From JAXHTH01 sp034211115 (lineage in GTDB: Bacteria; Planctomycetota; Phycisphaerae; Phycisphaerales; SM1A02), in contig JAXHTH010000070.1 in assembly GCA_034211115.1 (NCBI GenBank), forward strand, positions 1 through 39,075: a stretch of DNA of 39,075 nucleotides. The letters run 5' to 3'. The notes under the pieces are model-generated. The model was not told the DNA's origin, searched no databases, and worked only from the letters and a program-made list of their open reading frames with translations. This document shows, one piece after another, positions 15,711-23,805 of this stretch (positions are counted from its first letter, which is position 1; each line of letters begins with the position of its first letter). A program made the position numbers and the translations under genes.

Positions 15711-17249
15711 TCAGGCCTGGGCGCGGAAGACCTTCCTTCGCCGCGCGGGGGGGATGCCGAGCTGCTGTCGGTACTTGACGACGGTGCGTCGGGCGATGTC
15801 GATGCCGCGCTGCTTGAGTTCCCCGGCCAGGGCCTCGTCGCTCATGGGGCGGGTCTTGTCCTCCGCGGCGATGATCTCCTGCAGCGTGGCCTTCACCGCC
15901 TCCCAGCTCATGTCGCGCCCGCTGTCGGTGGCGGTGCCGCCGGAAAAGAACTTCCGCAGCGGCACGAGCCCGCGCGGCGTCTGCATCCACTTGTCCGCCA
16001 CCGCGCGGCTCACGGTGCCCACGTGAATCCCGAGCTGATCGGCGACCTCCACCATGGGCAGGGGCCTCAGATGCTGCGGACCGTGATCGAAATACTCCCG
16101 CTGCCGCGCCAGCACCACGTTGACCACCCGCAGCAGCGTGCTCTGCCGCTGGGCGATGGACTCGATGAGCCACTGCGCGTTGCGCACGCTGTTTCCGACG
16201 AACTCCCGCGTGGCCTTGTCCTGGCTGCGGTCTCTGGCCATCTTGCGATACTGGCTGGAGACGCGCAGCGAAGGCAGCGCTCCGCCGCTGAGCCGGGCCA
16301 CGTACTCGTTGGCTTGCTCGTCATGTTCGACGATGACATCGGGGATGACCGGCGGGACTTCCTCGTGCACCAGGTCTCGACCGGGCGAGAGATTCAACCG
16401 GCGCATCAGCGCCATCGCCGACTGAATCCGCTCCAGGGAAAGATCAGCCTCCTCGGCGATTCTGGGCAAACGGTTCTGGAGCAGATCCTCGAAGTGGCTC
16501 TTGATCAGCCGACGCACGTCCTCCCAGTTGTGCCCGGGATCCTCATCGTTCGCTTCCAGGTCGTCGATCTGAAGCAGGAAGCACTCGCGCTTGTCGCGGG
16601 CGGCCAGCCCGGGCGGGTCCAGCCAGTGCTGAAGCTCGTCCAGCGCCCGTTCCAGCAGTTCGGCGGTGAGCGCCAGGCCTGGGACGTCGCGGTTCTGCTC
16701 GAGGATCGTCTCCATATCCGCCCCGAGCAGGCCGTCGGCGTCGATGTAGCCGATGAGGATCTCCCCCGCCCGCGCGATGTCCTCGGGCACCTCCGCGAAC
16801 GTCCACTGATGCAGAAGCTGTTCGGTGAGGCTCTCGCCCCGGGCGGCGATGTTCGCCATCGCGTCCAGCTTCTGATCGCGCTCCCCGCTCGCCTGGCGGG
16901 GTCGATAGTGCGAAGAGGAATACTCGTTCTCGGTCGCGTCCCCATAGGACGACTCGAACGTGCTGAGGCGCTCCCAGTCGTCGCCCCGGTTGCGCGCATC
17001 ATCGCCCACCACGAGTTCGCGCTGCTCGAGGCGATCGGCGGTGCGTTCGTCCGCGTCCTCGTGCGCGGGCTCTTCCTGTTCAGGGCGCGTCTCGACCTGC
17101 TCGAGGGCGATGTTCTCCTCCAGTTCCTGCTCGATGCGCTCCTGGAGCACCATGAGCGGCATCTGGAGGATCTCCATGGACTGGATCATCCGCGGCGCCA
17201 GCTTCATCTGCTGGCTGAGGCGCATCTGCTGGGAGGCGTCAAATCGCAT
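15711..17249 (-). CDS. rpoN: RNA polymerase sigma-54 factor
   Basis: Sigma-54 directs RNA polymerase to -24/-12 promoters that need AAA+ activators. Of 512 residues, the first 50 are the Gln/Leu-rich region I that contacts activators (MRLSQQMKLAPRMIQSMEIL). An acidic region II follows (about 55-85). The core-binding region has the expected QLLHQW and GYIDADGLL blocks. The DNA-binding region has a helix-turn-helix (VADQLGIHVGTVSRAV, then PRGLVPLRKFF), and the RpoN box ARRTVVKYRQQLGIP is at about 486-500, close to the canonical ARRTVAKYRE. A GAGG ribosome site precedes the ATG. It lies 162 bp downstream of recR and may be read from it or from its own promoter. Confidence 0.97.
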   Translation of the reverse strand: MRFDASQQMRLSQQMKLAPRMIQSMEILQMPLMVLQERIEQELEENIALEQVETRPEQEEPAHEDADERTADRLEQRELVVGDDARNRGDDWERLSTFESSYGDATENEYSSSHYRPRQASGERDQKLDAMANIAARGESLTEQLLHQWTFAEVPEDIARAGEILIGYIDADGLLGADMETILEQNRDVPGLALTAELLERALDELQHWLDPPGLAARDKRECFLLQIDDLEANDEDPGHNWEDVRRLIKSHFEDLLQNRLPRIAEEADLSLERIQSAMALMRRLNLSPGRDLVHEEVPPVIPDVIVEHDEQANEYVARLSGGALPSLRVSSQYRKMARDRSQDKATREFVGNSVRNAQWLIESIAQRQSTLLRVVNVVLARQREYFDHGPQHLRPLPMVEVADQLGIHVGTVSRAVADKWMQTPRGLVPLRKFFSGGTATDSGRDMSWEAVKATLQEIIAAEDKTRPMSDEALAGELKQRGIDIARRTVVKYRQQLGIPPARRRKVFRAQA

Positions 17250-17321
17250 CAGATCCTCGCTTCGATCATCCTCATCCGAACCGCGGAGCCGCCGCGGCGA
17301 TCGCGCCCCGGCGGCGTGGTA

Positions 17322-17327
17322 ATGATA
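17322..17327 (-). promoter_or_regulatory. Candidate -10 element for rpoN
   Basis: TATCAT on the minus strand, 72 bp before the rpoN ATG, in the 162-bp recR-rpoN gap. No -35 box is evident. The same gap has CGGCCG repeated at 17373-17378 and 17387-17392, able to form a hairpin. Confidence 0.3.
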
Positions 17328-17395
17328 TCGGATCGCGCCGGGCGGCTCTCCACGCCGGCCCGCGGAAGGACGCGGCCGGTTTTGAACGGCCGGAT

Positions 17396-17409
17396 CTTTC
17401 GCGAGAAAG
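17396..17409 (-). terminator. Possible small hairpin after recR
   Basis: CTTTC and GAAAG flank a 4-nt loop immediately after the recR stop. The stem is short and no T tract follows, so it is at best a weak terminator or attenuator between recR and rpoN. Confidence 0.25.
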
Positions 17410-17411
17410 CC

Positions 17412-18086
17412 TCAAGTCTCCGGGGTTTCGTCTGTGCGCGGCAGCTCCTGGCGACCTTCGATGGCGTCGGCAAGCACCGCCGCCCCGGCATACTCGAGCT
17501 GCAAGCCCGCCGGCAGGCCGCGGGCGAGGCGCGTCACCCGCACCCCGCGTTTGCCCAGCTCCTCGGCCAGATAGAGCGCCGTGCTGTCCCCCTCCAGCGT
17601 CGGGCTCAGGCCCAGGATGACCTCCTCGACCCTGACGCCCCGGCAGTTGCGCTGCGGATCATCGACCCGATCCAGCAGCGGCCTGATCGTCAGGTCCTCC
17701 ACCTGCACCCCGCTGAGGGGATCGAGCTGGCCCGCGAGCACGTGATAGACGCCCCTGAACAGGCCCGTCTGCTCGAGGCTGATCACGTCCCTGGGCTGCT
17801 CGACCACCATCACCAGCCCCCCGTTTCGCGCCGGGGCGGCGCAGATGCGGCACGGATCGACGTCCGTGAGGTTGTAACAGATCGAGCAGTGACGGACGTT
17901 GTCCTTGACATCCTCGACCGCGCGGGCCAGCCCCATCGCCTCCTCCTTCTTCGACTTGAGGATGAAGAAGGCGATGCGCTCGGCGCTGCGCCGCCCGATG
18001 CCGGGCAGCCTGACGAGTTCGGCGATGAGCCGCTCGACCGGCTCGGGATTCGCGCCCCCGCCGACGGTGGAGGACTGACGTGTCAT
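17412..18086 (-). CDS. recR: Recombination mediator RecR
   Basis: RecR acts with RecO (and RecF) to load RecA at gaps. Of 224 residues, the N-terminal helix-hairpin-helix is VRLPGIGRRSAERIAFFIL. The zinc finger is CSICYNLTDVDPCRIC, with all four cysteines. The Toprim domain has VMVVEQPRDVISLEQTG followed by YHVLAGQLDPL and ILGLSPTLEGD. These are the family's hallmark blocks. ATG 18086 gives standard length; an upstream in-frame GTG at 18119 adds 11 basic residues. It lies 41 bp after the DUF493 gene and belongs to the dnaX-ybaB-recR group. Confidence 0.97.
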   Translation of the reverse strand: MTRQSSTVGGGANPEPVERLIAELVRLPGIGRRSAERIAFFILKSKKEEAMGLARAVEDVKDNVRHCSICYNLTDVDPCRICAAPARNGGLVMVVEQPRDVISLEQTGLFRGVYHVLAGQLDPLSGVQVEDLTIRPLLDRVDDPQRNCRGVRVEEVILGLSPTLEGDSTALYLAEELGKRGVRVTRLARGLPAGLQLEYAGAAVLADAIEGRQELPRTDETPET

Positions 18087-18127
18087 GCGTCCATGCTCGC
18101 ATGATCCTCTGCGGCGCACAAGGCGAT

Positions 18128-18394
18128 CTACAGCACGAACTGAACGTCGCGATGGTCGCGCAGCGCCTGGAACACATCGTCTCGGTGCGCTTCGTCCACG
18201 ACGATCAGTTCCAGGTGAAGCGAGCAGTACCGGCCCGTGCGGCTGCGGCGGGAGAAGGTCACGGAATGCTCATGGCCGGCCGCGGCGCGGGCGATCGCCT
18301 CCCGCACGCCTTCCTCGCTCGCGCCCATGACCTGGTAGCGCCATCGGCAGGGATAGCTCACGTCGGGCCCGGGCTGGGAGGCGTGTGGGGTCAC
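18128..18394 (-). CDS. DUF493/YbeD-like small protein
   Basis: Protein of 88 residues with the ferredoxin-like layout of the DUF493 (YbeD) family. It has YPCRWRYQVMG near the N-terminus (the family has a short hydrophobic strand followed by K/R-V-MG), a helix EEGVREAIARAA, then two strands, SVTFSRRSRTGRYCSLHLEL and a final VQFVL. E. coli YbeD has almost the same length (87). The role is not established; a regulatory ligand-binding role has been proposed for the fold. The start is GTG 18394 with GAGGAGG about 11 nt upstream. It sits between ybaB and recR, an unusual insertion into that conserved pair. Confidence 0.82.
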   Translation of the reverse strand: MTPHASQPGPDVSYPCRWRYQVMGASEEGVREAIARAAAGHEHSVTFSRRSRTGRYCSLHLELIVVDEAHRDDVFQALRDHRDVQFVL

Positions 18395-18487
18395 GATCGG
18401 TCGGGCCTCCTCGCTGGTGGTCGGGGGAAACGCTCCCCTCCCGAGGGACGGGTCGCGGCCAAACAGGCGGTGCTTGCGACGTCGGGT

Positions 18488-18865
18488 TCAGGGCAGGAGG
18501 CCCTCGAGGCCGCCGGGGGGGAGGGGCAGGCCGAATTCGTCGGCCGCGGTCCTCATCTCCTCCGCCGCCGCCTCCCGCGCCTTTTCCATCGCGGCATTGA
18601 CCGCGCCCACGATGAGATCCTCGGCCAGCACCTGATCCTCCGGGTCGGACGCATCGACCAGCCCGCTGAGGAGGGCCTGATCGACGTGGACGGAGAGGAG
18701 TCGAAGCTGGCCGTTGACGGTGGCGCGGACCGCCCCGCCTCCGGTTTCACCCTCGACGGTGATCTGCCCGAGGCGCTGCTTGACCTCCTCCATCTTCTCC
18801 TTCAGCCGGGGCAGGTCCTTCATGAGGCCGGCCAGCGAACCCAGACCCTTGAGGCCCTCAAACAT
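18488..18865 (-). CDS. ybaB: YbaB/EbfC family nucleoid-associated protein
   Basis: Small dimeric DNA-binding protein, commonly encoded directly after dnaX. Of 125 residues, the N-terminal half is helical (KDLPRLKEKMEEVKQRLGQI). It is followed by strands VEGETGGGAVRATVNGQL and LLSVHVD and a C-terminal helix VNAAMEKAREAAAEEM, the standard YbaB order, with G-x-G-x-V-x-v-t-x-n-G clear. ATG 18865 is chosen because of the GGAAGGAG ribosome site and the MFEGLKGLGSLAGLMKD opening; the gene overlaps the end of dnaX by 8 bp. An upstream in-frame ATG at 18937 would add Arg-rich residues that lie in the dnaX gene. Confidence 0.95.
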   Translation of the reverse strand: MFEGLKGLGSLAGLMKDLPRLKEKMEEVKQRLGQITVEGETGGGAVRATVNGQLRLLSVHVDQALLSGLVDASDPEDQVLAEDLIVGAVNAAMEKAREAAAEEMRTAADEFGLPLPPGGLEGLLP

Positions 18866-20573
18866 CTTCGGCTCCTTCCGTTTCATGCTCCGTCGCCGCA
18901 GGCGTCGGCGGCGGCTCGGGTCGAGGTTCTCGAACATCGGTGACGACGGCCCCGAACAGGTCCATCGCCTTCTTCACGAGCGGCATCCGCATCGCGTCTT
19001 CGATGGCGTGCGAATCGGCGCGGCGCGGGGCGGCCGCGGGGCGGGGACCGTCGATGTGCACCTTCACGCGGCGCCCGGTGGCGCGGCGGACGAGTTCGGC
19101 CACGGGGGCGGCCTGGGTGGCGAGAAACCGCGCCGAATCCGAGCCCGACTCGTCGACGGCCAGCCGCAGCGTTCGGCCGTCGAAGGACCGGAAGCGCAGA
19201 TGCCGCACGCGGGCCTGATCGCCGGCCGAAGCGGCGGCGACGCGCAGCACGCTCGGCCAGAGGTCCTCATCGCCGACCGGCGCCTCCGGCGGCCGCTCGT
19301 CCTTGACCTCGACGAGGGCGGCATCCCCGGCCGGGTCGGTCGGGGCGGCCGCTGAGGCGCGAGGCACGGCGGCCGCGGGTGGGGCGGGAACCGCGCCGGT
19401 CAGCTCACTTTCTTTTTTTTTTCGCCTCGGTGCCGGCGAGGGCGACGCCGGCCCGCCTCCGCCCTCCCCCGCCAGCAGGGCGGGAATGTCGGCGAAATGC
19501 TCGCTCAGGCAGAGGCGAACGATCGTCGCGTCGAACAGCGCCCGGGCGGTGGCGGAGTCGCGGCACCGGCGCGCCGTGGCGTCGCAGAGAGCCATCATGT
19601 GCACCAGCGCGGCCGGATCGAAGTGCCCGGCCTGCTCGCCCGCCGCGGCCAGGGCATCCGAGGGCAGCTCCAGCAGCGACGACTCCGGCCCGCACGCGGC
19701 GACCAGCATCAATGTCCGCAGATGCTCGGCGAGCATCTCCAGCGCCTGCTCGGGCGTGGACCCGCGGGCGAGAAGCTCGGCGCCGGCCTCGAGCCCCGCC
19801 CTGGGATCACCGGCGACGAACGCCTCCACCAGACCGCTCACCAGCGATCGGTCCGGCAGGCCGAGCATCTGGTCGGCCAGCTCGGCGGTGAGCTTCTTGT
19901 CGCCGGCGGCGATGAGCCGATCCAGCAGGCTGAGGGCATCGCGCATCGAGCCGTTGCCCAGCCGGGCGACCTGGATGATCACCGCCTCCTCCGCCTCGAT
20001 GCCCTCCTCCTCGAGAATGCGGCGGAGCTGATCGGCGATGAGCGGAGTCGGGATGGCCCGGAAGTCGAACCGCTGGCAGCGACTCTGGATCGTCGTGAGC
20101 ACCTTGCCCGGATCGGTCGTGCAGAGAATGAACTTCACGTGCGCCGGCGGCTCCTCCATCGTCTTGAGGAGGGCGTTGAACGCCTGCGGCGTGAGCATGT
20201 GCACTTCGTCGATGATGTAGATCTTGTAGGGACAGCGGGCGGGCGAAAGCCCCGCCCCGGCGATGAGATCACGCGCTTCCTGGATGCCGCGATTGGACGC
20301 CCCGTCGATCTCGATGACGTCCAGGTCCTCGCCGCGGAGGATCGCCTCGGCGACCTCCCCGGCCTGCTCCAGGTCCTCGGAGACGTTCAGGGCCTTGGCG
20401 AAGATGCGGGCCATCGAGGTCTTGCCCACCCCGCGGGTGCCGCAGAAGAGGTAGGCATGGGCGGTCCGGCCGGCCGCGATGGCGTTCTTCAACGTCCGCG
20501 CGATCGGCTCCTGGCCCACCAGCTCGTCGAAGTCCCGCGATCGATAGCGTCTGGCCAGAACCGTGTAGGTCAC
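18858..20573 (-). CDS. dnaX: DNA polymerase III tau (and probably gamma) subunit
   Basis: Clamp-loader ATPase of the replisome. Of 571 residues, FDELVGQEPIARTLKNAI opens the AAA+ module. Walker A is GTRGVGKTSMAR, Walker B is YIIDEVHML, sensor 1 is FILCTTDP with SRCQRFDF after it, and sensor 2 is GNGSMRDALSLLD. The usual four-cysteine zinc module between Walker A and VIEIDGASN is absent: the segment ALNVSEDLEQAGEVAEAIL has no Cys. The start is GTG 20573, with a perfect AAGGAGG ribosome site five bases upstream; longer in-frame ORFs run through the SRP RNA and are rejected. After residue 384 a run of ten A leads to stops in both other frames (see separate entry), so a gamma-length product of about 390 residues is likely. 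Confidence 0.97.
   Translation of the reverse strand: MTYTVLARRYRSRDFDELVGQEPIARTLKNAIAAGRTAHAYLFCGTRGVGKTSMARIFAKALNVSEDLEQAGEVAEAILRGEDLDVIEIDGASNRGIQEARDLIAGAGLSPARCPYKIYIIDEVHMLTPQAFNALLKTMEEPPAHVKFILCTTDPGKVLTTIQSRCQRFDFRAIPTPLIADQLRRILEEEGIEAEEAVIIQVARLGNGSMRDALSLLDRLIAAGDKKLTAELADQMLGLPDRSLVSGLVEAFVAGDPRAGLEAGAELLARGSTPEQALEMLAEHLRTLMLVAACGPESSLLELPSDALAAAGEQAGHFDPAALVHMMALCDATARRCRDSATARALFDATIVRLCLSEHFADIPALLAGEGGGGPASPSPAPRRKKKESELTGAVPAPPAAAVPRASAAAPTDPAGDAALVEVKDERPPEAPVGDEDLWPSVLRVAAASAGDQARVRHLRFRSFDGRTLRLAVDESGSDSARFLATQAAPVAELVRRATGRRVKVHIDGPRPAAAPRRADSHAIEDAMRMPLVKKAMDLFGAVVTDVREPRPEPPPTPAATEHETEGAEDV
19400..19424 (-). promoter_or_regulatory. dnaX slippage site: A10 run with stops in both shifted frames
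   Basis: On the minus strand, codon 384 (CGA) and three AAA codons give ten A in a row (19422-19413), followed by G. In frame, translation continues (RKKKESEL). One base back (-1), it reads two more codons and stops at TGA 19407-19405 (389 residues). One base forward (+1), it reads three codons and stops at TGA 19402-19400 (390 residues). Both products would end after domain III, like gamma. Known parallels are E. coli (-1 ribosomal frameshift at A6G) and Thermus (transcriptional slippage on A9). Confidence 0.75.
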
Positions 20574-20606
20574 CGCGGCCTCCTTCAGAAGCGAACGCAC
20601 CGGCGG

Positions 20607-20718
20607 GGGGAGGACGGCCAGGACACCACCGGCCCGGACGACGCCGCTTATGGCTGCTGCGGTCAAGCCCTGACCAGGTTCACGGGCCATCCGTCCTGTG
20701 GGCCCGACCGTCCTCCCC
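20607..20718 (-). ncRNA. ffs: Signal recognition particle RNA, bacterial small type
   Basis: A 112-nt hairpin RNA that binds Ffh to target membrane proteins. The ends pair over 13 bp: GGGGAGGACGGTC (20718-20706) with GGCCGTCCTCCCC (20619-20607), one G-U. The apical part (20675-20652) has the diagnostic GGTCAGG and AGCAGCC sides of the Ffh-binding loop, preceded by GTGAACC and followed by ATAAGC as in many SRP RNAs. The ten bases between them, GCTTGACCGC, replace the common UCC-GGAA-GGA, so the loop is not the usual GNRA tetraloop. It lies just upstream of dnaX on the same strand, as scr does in Bacillus subtilis. Confidence 0.92.
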
Positions 20719-20734
20719 GCGCCGGACGCGCGGC

Positions 20735-20740
20735 ATCTTA
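20735..20740 (-). promoter_or_regulatory. Candidate -10 for the SRP RNA-dnaX transcript
   Basis: TAAGAT on the minus strand, 16 bp before the inferred 5' end of the SRP RNA. The -35 position (TGTACC, 17 bp away) is a poor match. It overlaps the divergent promoter of the PIN-TRAM gene. Confidence 0.35.
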
Positions 20741-20758
20741 GCGACTGGCGACCCTGTG

Positions 20759-20764
20759 GTACAC
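20759..20764 (+). promoter_or_regulatory. Candidate leaderless -10 of the PIN-TRAM gene
   Basis: TACACT lies 8 nt before the ATG at 20773, and no Shine-Dalgarno sequence is present. A -10 at this distance would start transcription at or next to the ATG. The rhomboid gene has the same hexamer at the same distance. Confidence 0.4.
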
Positions 20765-20772
20765 TCCTCGTC

Positions 20773-22038
20773 ATGGACGAGCCACGCCCCAGGGCCCAGC
20801 GCGAGGAACCGACCGTCCCGCCGGAGCGGCCGCGGCGATCGGCCTCCCCCTCCCAGCAGGCCCGGACCGCCGATCTCGCGCAGCGGCGCATGCTTCTCGG
20901 CGTCCGCCTGCTCTACATGGTCCTCCTCGCCACGGTCGCCCTGCTGCCGTTCGTGGGTTCGATCACCAAGGATCAGGAGTTCCGGGTCACCGATTACCTC
21001 GGGGTGCTCATCGCCACCTTCGCCTTCGGGGCGGCGATTCTGATGATCGACGCGGCGACGCCGAACAAGCGCCTGGCGTCGGTCTTCGGCATCTACCTGG
21101 GGATCATCGCCGGCCTCCTCGCCGCGCTGGCCATCAGCGCCGTGCTCGATCTCATCGCCCAGTCCTGGGATCTCACCAGCGCGCCGTGGACCGCCTACGT
21201 CGGCCTCGTCAAGGTCGGTCTGACCGTGACCCTGTGCTACCTGGCCGTCTCCATCGTCCTCACCACCAAGGATGACTTCCGACTCGTCATCCCCTACGTG
21301 GAGTTCGCCAAGCAGGTGCGCGGCGTGCGCCCGCTCCTGCTGGACACGTCGGCCCTCATCGACGGGCGGATTGACACGTTCGGAAAGACGGGCTTCCTCG
21401 ATGCCCCGCTCATCGTGCCGCAGTTCGTGCTCAACGAACTCCAGACCCTGGCCGACTCGTCCGACAAGCTCAAGCGCGCCCGCGGGCGCCGGGGGCTGGA
21501 GCTGCTCAGCAAGCTTCAGACCAGCGCGTACATGGACGTCACCATCGATCCCGCCGACATCCCGGGCCATTCCGTCGACCACATGCTCATCCGGCTGGCC
21601 GAGGATCAGCAGTTGCGCATCCTCACCACGGACTACAACCTGAACAAGGTCGCGCAGATTCACGGAGTGACCGTGCTGAACATCAACGATCTGGCCAACG
21701 CGCTGCGGCCGCAGGTCATCCCCGGCGAGCAGTTGCAGGTCGATCTTGTCAAGCCGGGCGAGGCGCCGGGACAGGGCGTGGGCTATCTGCCCGACGGCAC
21801 GATGGTGGTGGTCGAGAACGGCGGCGACCACGTGGGCGAGACCGTCGCCCTGGTGGTCACCAATTCGCTGCAGACCAGCGCGGGGCGGATGATCTTCGGC
21901 CGGCTGCTGGACGGCGAGGGGGACGAGCCGGACCGTGCCGTGGAGCGGATGGCCGAATCGGCCACCCACCAGGCCCGCGCCACGGCCACGCCGTCCCAGC
22001 ATCGCGATGCCCCCTCCCGGCGAACCCCGCGGCGCTGA
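20773..22038 (+). CDS. PIN/TRAM-domain membrane protein (YacL type)
   Basis: Protein of 421 residues. After a Pro/Arg-rich cytoplasmic start come four membrane segments (about 42-62, 73-93, 103-126 and 142-163). The PIN domain (from 187) has the nuclease acidic set: LLLDTSALIDGR (Asp191), VLNELQ (Glu222), VDHML (Asp269) and LTTDYNLNK (Asp287). A TRAM domain (about 318-378, QLQVDLVKPGEAPGQGVGYL), a small RNA-binding beta-barrel, follows. This is the architecture of Bacillus YacL and its relatives. It is likely an RNA-processing ribonuclease held at the membrane, but the substrate is unknown. The C-terminal 40 residues are low-complexity. ATG 20773 is chosen over an upstream ATG that lies in the SRP RNA promoter. 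Confidence 0.93.
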   Translation: MDEPRPRAQREEPTVPPERPRRSASPSQQARTADLAQRRMLLGVRLLYMVLLATVALLPFVGSITKDQEFRVTDYLGVLIATFAFGAAILMIDAATPNKRLASVFGIYLGIIAGLLAALAISAVLDLIAQSWDLTSAPWTAYVGLVKVGLTVTLCYLAVSIVLTTKDDFRLVIPYVEFAKQVRGVRPLLLDTSALIDGRIDTFGKTGFLDAPLIVPQFVLNELQTLADSSDKLKRARGRRGLELLSKLQTSAYMDVTIDPADIPGHSVDHMLIRLAEDQQLRILTTDYNLNKVAQIHGVTVLNINDLANALRPQVIPGEQLQVDLVKPGEAPGQGVGYLPDGTMVVVENGGDHVGETVALVVTNSLQTSAGRMIFGRLLDGEGDEPDRAVERMAESATHQARATATPSQHRDAPSRRTPRR

Positions 22039-22138
22039 GCACACCCAATCCCGTCTCGCACGCCACCGCTGCGGCTTATCGGCCGGCCAGCGCGAAGCTG
22101 CGCAAGCGGCGCCGGTCGCGATGCGCCTCATGCGACGC

Positions 22139-22155
22139 CGGCGGATGTTCCGCCG
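22139..22155 (+). terminator. Possible hairpin after the PIN-TRAM gene
   Basis: CGGCGGA and TCCGCCG (7-bp stem, TGT loop) lie in the 179-bp gap before the dockerin gene. No T tract follows, so termination is doubtful. The rest of the gap shows nothing else except a GGAGG ribosome site about 12 nt before the next start. Confidence 0.3.
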
Positions 22156-22217
22156 CCTCCCGCCGCCTTCGCCGGCAAAGTCGTGGCAGGCTTCCGGCAA
22201 TCGGAGGTGCACGGAAG

Positions 22218-23786
22218 ATGCGCATGCTGCTCTGCGTCGCGGCGGTGATGGCGTTCTCGGTGCTCGGCGCCGAGGCGCGGGCGTCGCTTCACATCTACAA
22301 GTCCGACGGCAGCGAGGCCGCCGAACACGAAGCGACCATGACCTACAACCCGGACACGGAGGGCTGGGATATCACCCTCCACGCCCTCTACGCGCCCGGC
22401 TACTGGACGCGCTACGACATCCGTGGCGACGCGGGCGAGACGATCGACAACCTCTTCATCGACGTGCCCTGGGCCCTCGGCTCGCCCGTGCTCGTCAGCA
22501 TCGAGAGCGATCCTCCCCACGGCGTGACGAGCGTGCACAACATCCTCCAGACCGGGACCGCCGAGACCATCCTCGGCCATGTCGAGACCGAGCAGGACAT
22601 CGGCTCGATCGAAGTCGAGACCATCGGCGATCTGCACGCCGGCCGGGACATCGTCGGCCCCGTGCGCTCGACACAGAATCACAGCAGCATCCAGGGGATG
22701 ACCGACGTCATCGCGGACCGGCACATCCTCGGCGACATCATCGCCGAACAGGGACGCATCGTCCTTGTCGTCGCCTACGGCGCGATCGGCAGCGAAGAGC
22801 ATCCCGTCACGCTGCGGGCCAGGCATGACATCATCCAGATCGCCGGCTACGAGGGCGTCTGGGCGAACATCAACACCCGGGCCAACGGCGGTGCGGGACG
22901 AATGTTCGCCTTCGGCGCGCCGACCTTCGTCGGAACGCTCGAGACCGAGAAGCTCTTCAGCAATCCCTTCAACGGCATGCCCGGGCGCATCGTCGTCACC
23001 GAGCAGTTCGACGCGCGGATTACCATCGGCAAGTCGTTCGACGACCCGGAGCAGTGGATGGACCTGCCCGCGCACGGACTGGGGGGACAAATCATCCTCA
23101 ACGCCGACGGTGAACCGGGCGGCGCGTGGTCATCGCCGATCCGGCTGGGGACCGATGACGATCCCGAGCAGATCGTTCTCAGCGCGCCGCATTACGAGCA
23201 GCCCGCGTCGTTGCTGGGCGGCGGATCGATCGGCCTCGTCCCCTTCGCCCTCCACGATGCCTCATGTGCGCCGCCGAACGGGAGCGTCATCGTCATGGAC
23301 GACCCGGACGAGCCGGTGACGGTCGGCCTTCGCCACTACGGGCCGGTCACACTCACGGGCGGTGAACCGCTCATCGTGCAGCGGCGGGAGATGGGGTCTT
23401 CCGGCGTGTTCCAGGACGTGTCACTGTCGCTGTTCACCGTCGCGGCCGACGCCGACGATCCGAACTCGATCCGGATCGGCCCGGCGCGGCGCGGTCCGGG
23501 CGGCTTCGAGGCGGGCTACGAGTACCGCATCTCCGCCACGGATCAACTTTGCTGCGCGGTGCCCGCGTCCCCGCCGGTGGCGTGGCTTGCGCCCTACGAG
23601 ATCACGATCGAGCCGCCCCCCTGCCCGGGCGATCTCGATGAAGACGGCGACGTGGACACCGCCGACCTTCTTCATCTCATCGCCTGTTGGGGCACCCCCG
23701 GCGGCGATCTCGACGATGACGCAACGACCGGCACCGCTGACCTCCTCCTCCTCCTCGCCGCCTGGGGAGAATGTCCCGGCAACTAA
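22218..23786 (+). CDS. Secreted protein with C-terminal dockerin-like (EF-hand) module
   Basis: Protein of 522 residues with a signal peptide (MLLCVAAVMAFSVLGAEARA). The central 400 residues are beta-rich, with repeated parallel-helix-like turns (DLHAGRDIVGPV, VIADRHILGDIIAEQG), and no catalytic family was recognised. The last 54 residues are a tandem of dockerin/EF-hand repeats: CPGDLDEDGDVDTADLLHLI and GDLDDDATTGTADLLLLL, each ending in the W-G pattern. This module is widespread as a C-terminal module in Phycisphaerales, where it is called a GC-type dockerin domain. The second repeat has a weaker calcium loop (DDDATTGT). The protein is probably extracellular or cell-surface; the binding partner is unknown. 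Confidence 0.9.
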   Translation: MRMLLCVAAVMAFSVLGAEARASLHIYKSDGSEAAEHEATMTYNPDTEGWDITLHALYAPGYWTRYDIRGDAGETIDNLFIDVPWALGSPVLVSIESDPPHGVTSVHNILQTGTAETILGHVETEQDIGSIEVETIGDLHAGRDIVGPVRSTQNHSSIQGMTDVIADRHILGDIIAEQGRIVLVVAYGAIGSEEHPVTLRARHDIIQIAGYEGVWANINTRANGGAGRMFAFGAPTFVGTLETEKLFSNPFNGMPGRIVVTEQFDARITIGKSFDDPEQWMDLPAHGLGGQIILNADGEPGGAWSSPIRLGTDDDPEQIVLSAPHYEQPASLLGGGSIGLVPFALHDASCAPPNGSVIVMDDPDEPVTVGLRHYGPVTLTGGEPLIVQRREMGSSGVFQDVSLSLFTVAADADDPNSIRIGPARRGPGGFEAGYEYRISATDQLCCAVPASPPVAWLAPYEITIEPPPCPGDLDEDGDVDTADLLHLIACWGTPGGDLDDDATTGTADLLLLLAAWGECPGN

Positions 23787-23805
23787 AACCCGCGCTGCGA
23801 AGGTC

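Noticed and set aside
20574..20891. Longer dnaX start within 20574-20891
   Set aside because: Would run through the SRP RNA; GTG 20573 has a perfect ribosome site and matches the family start.
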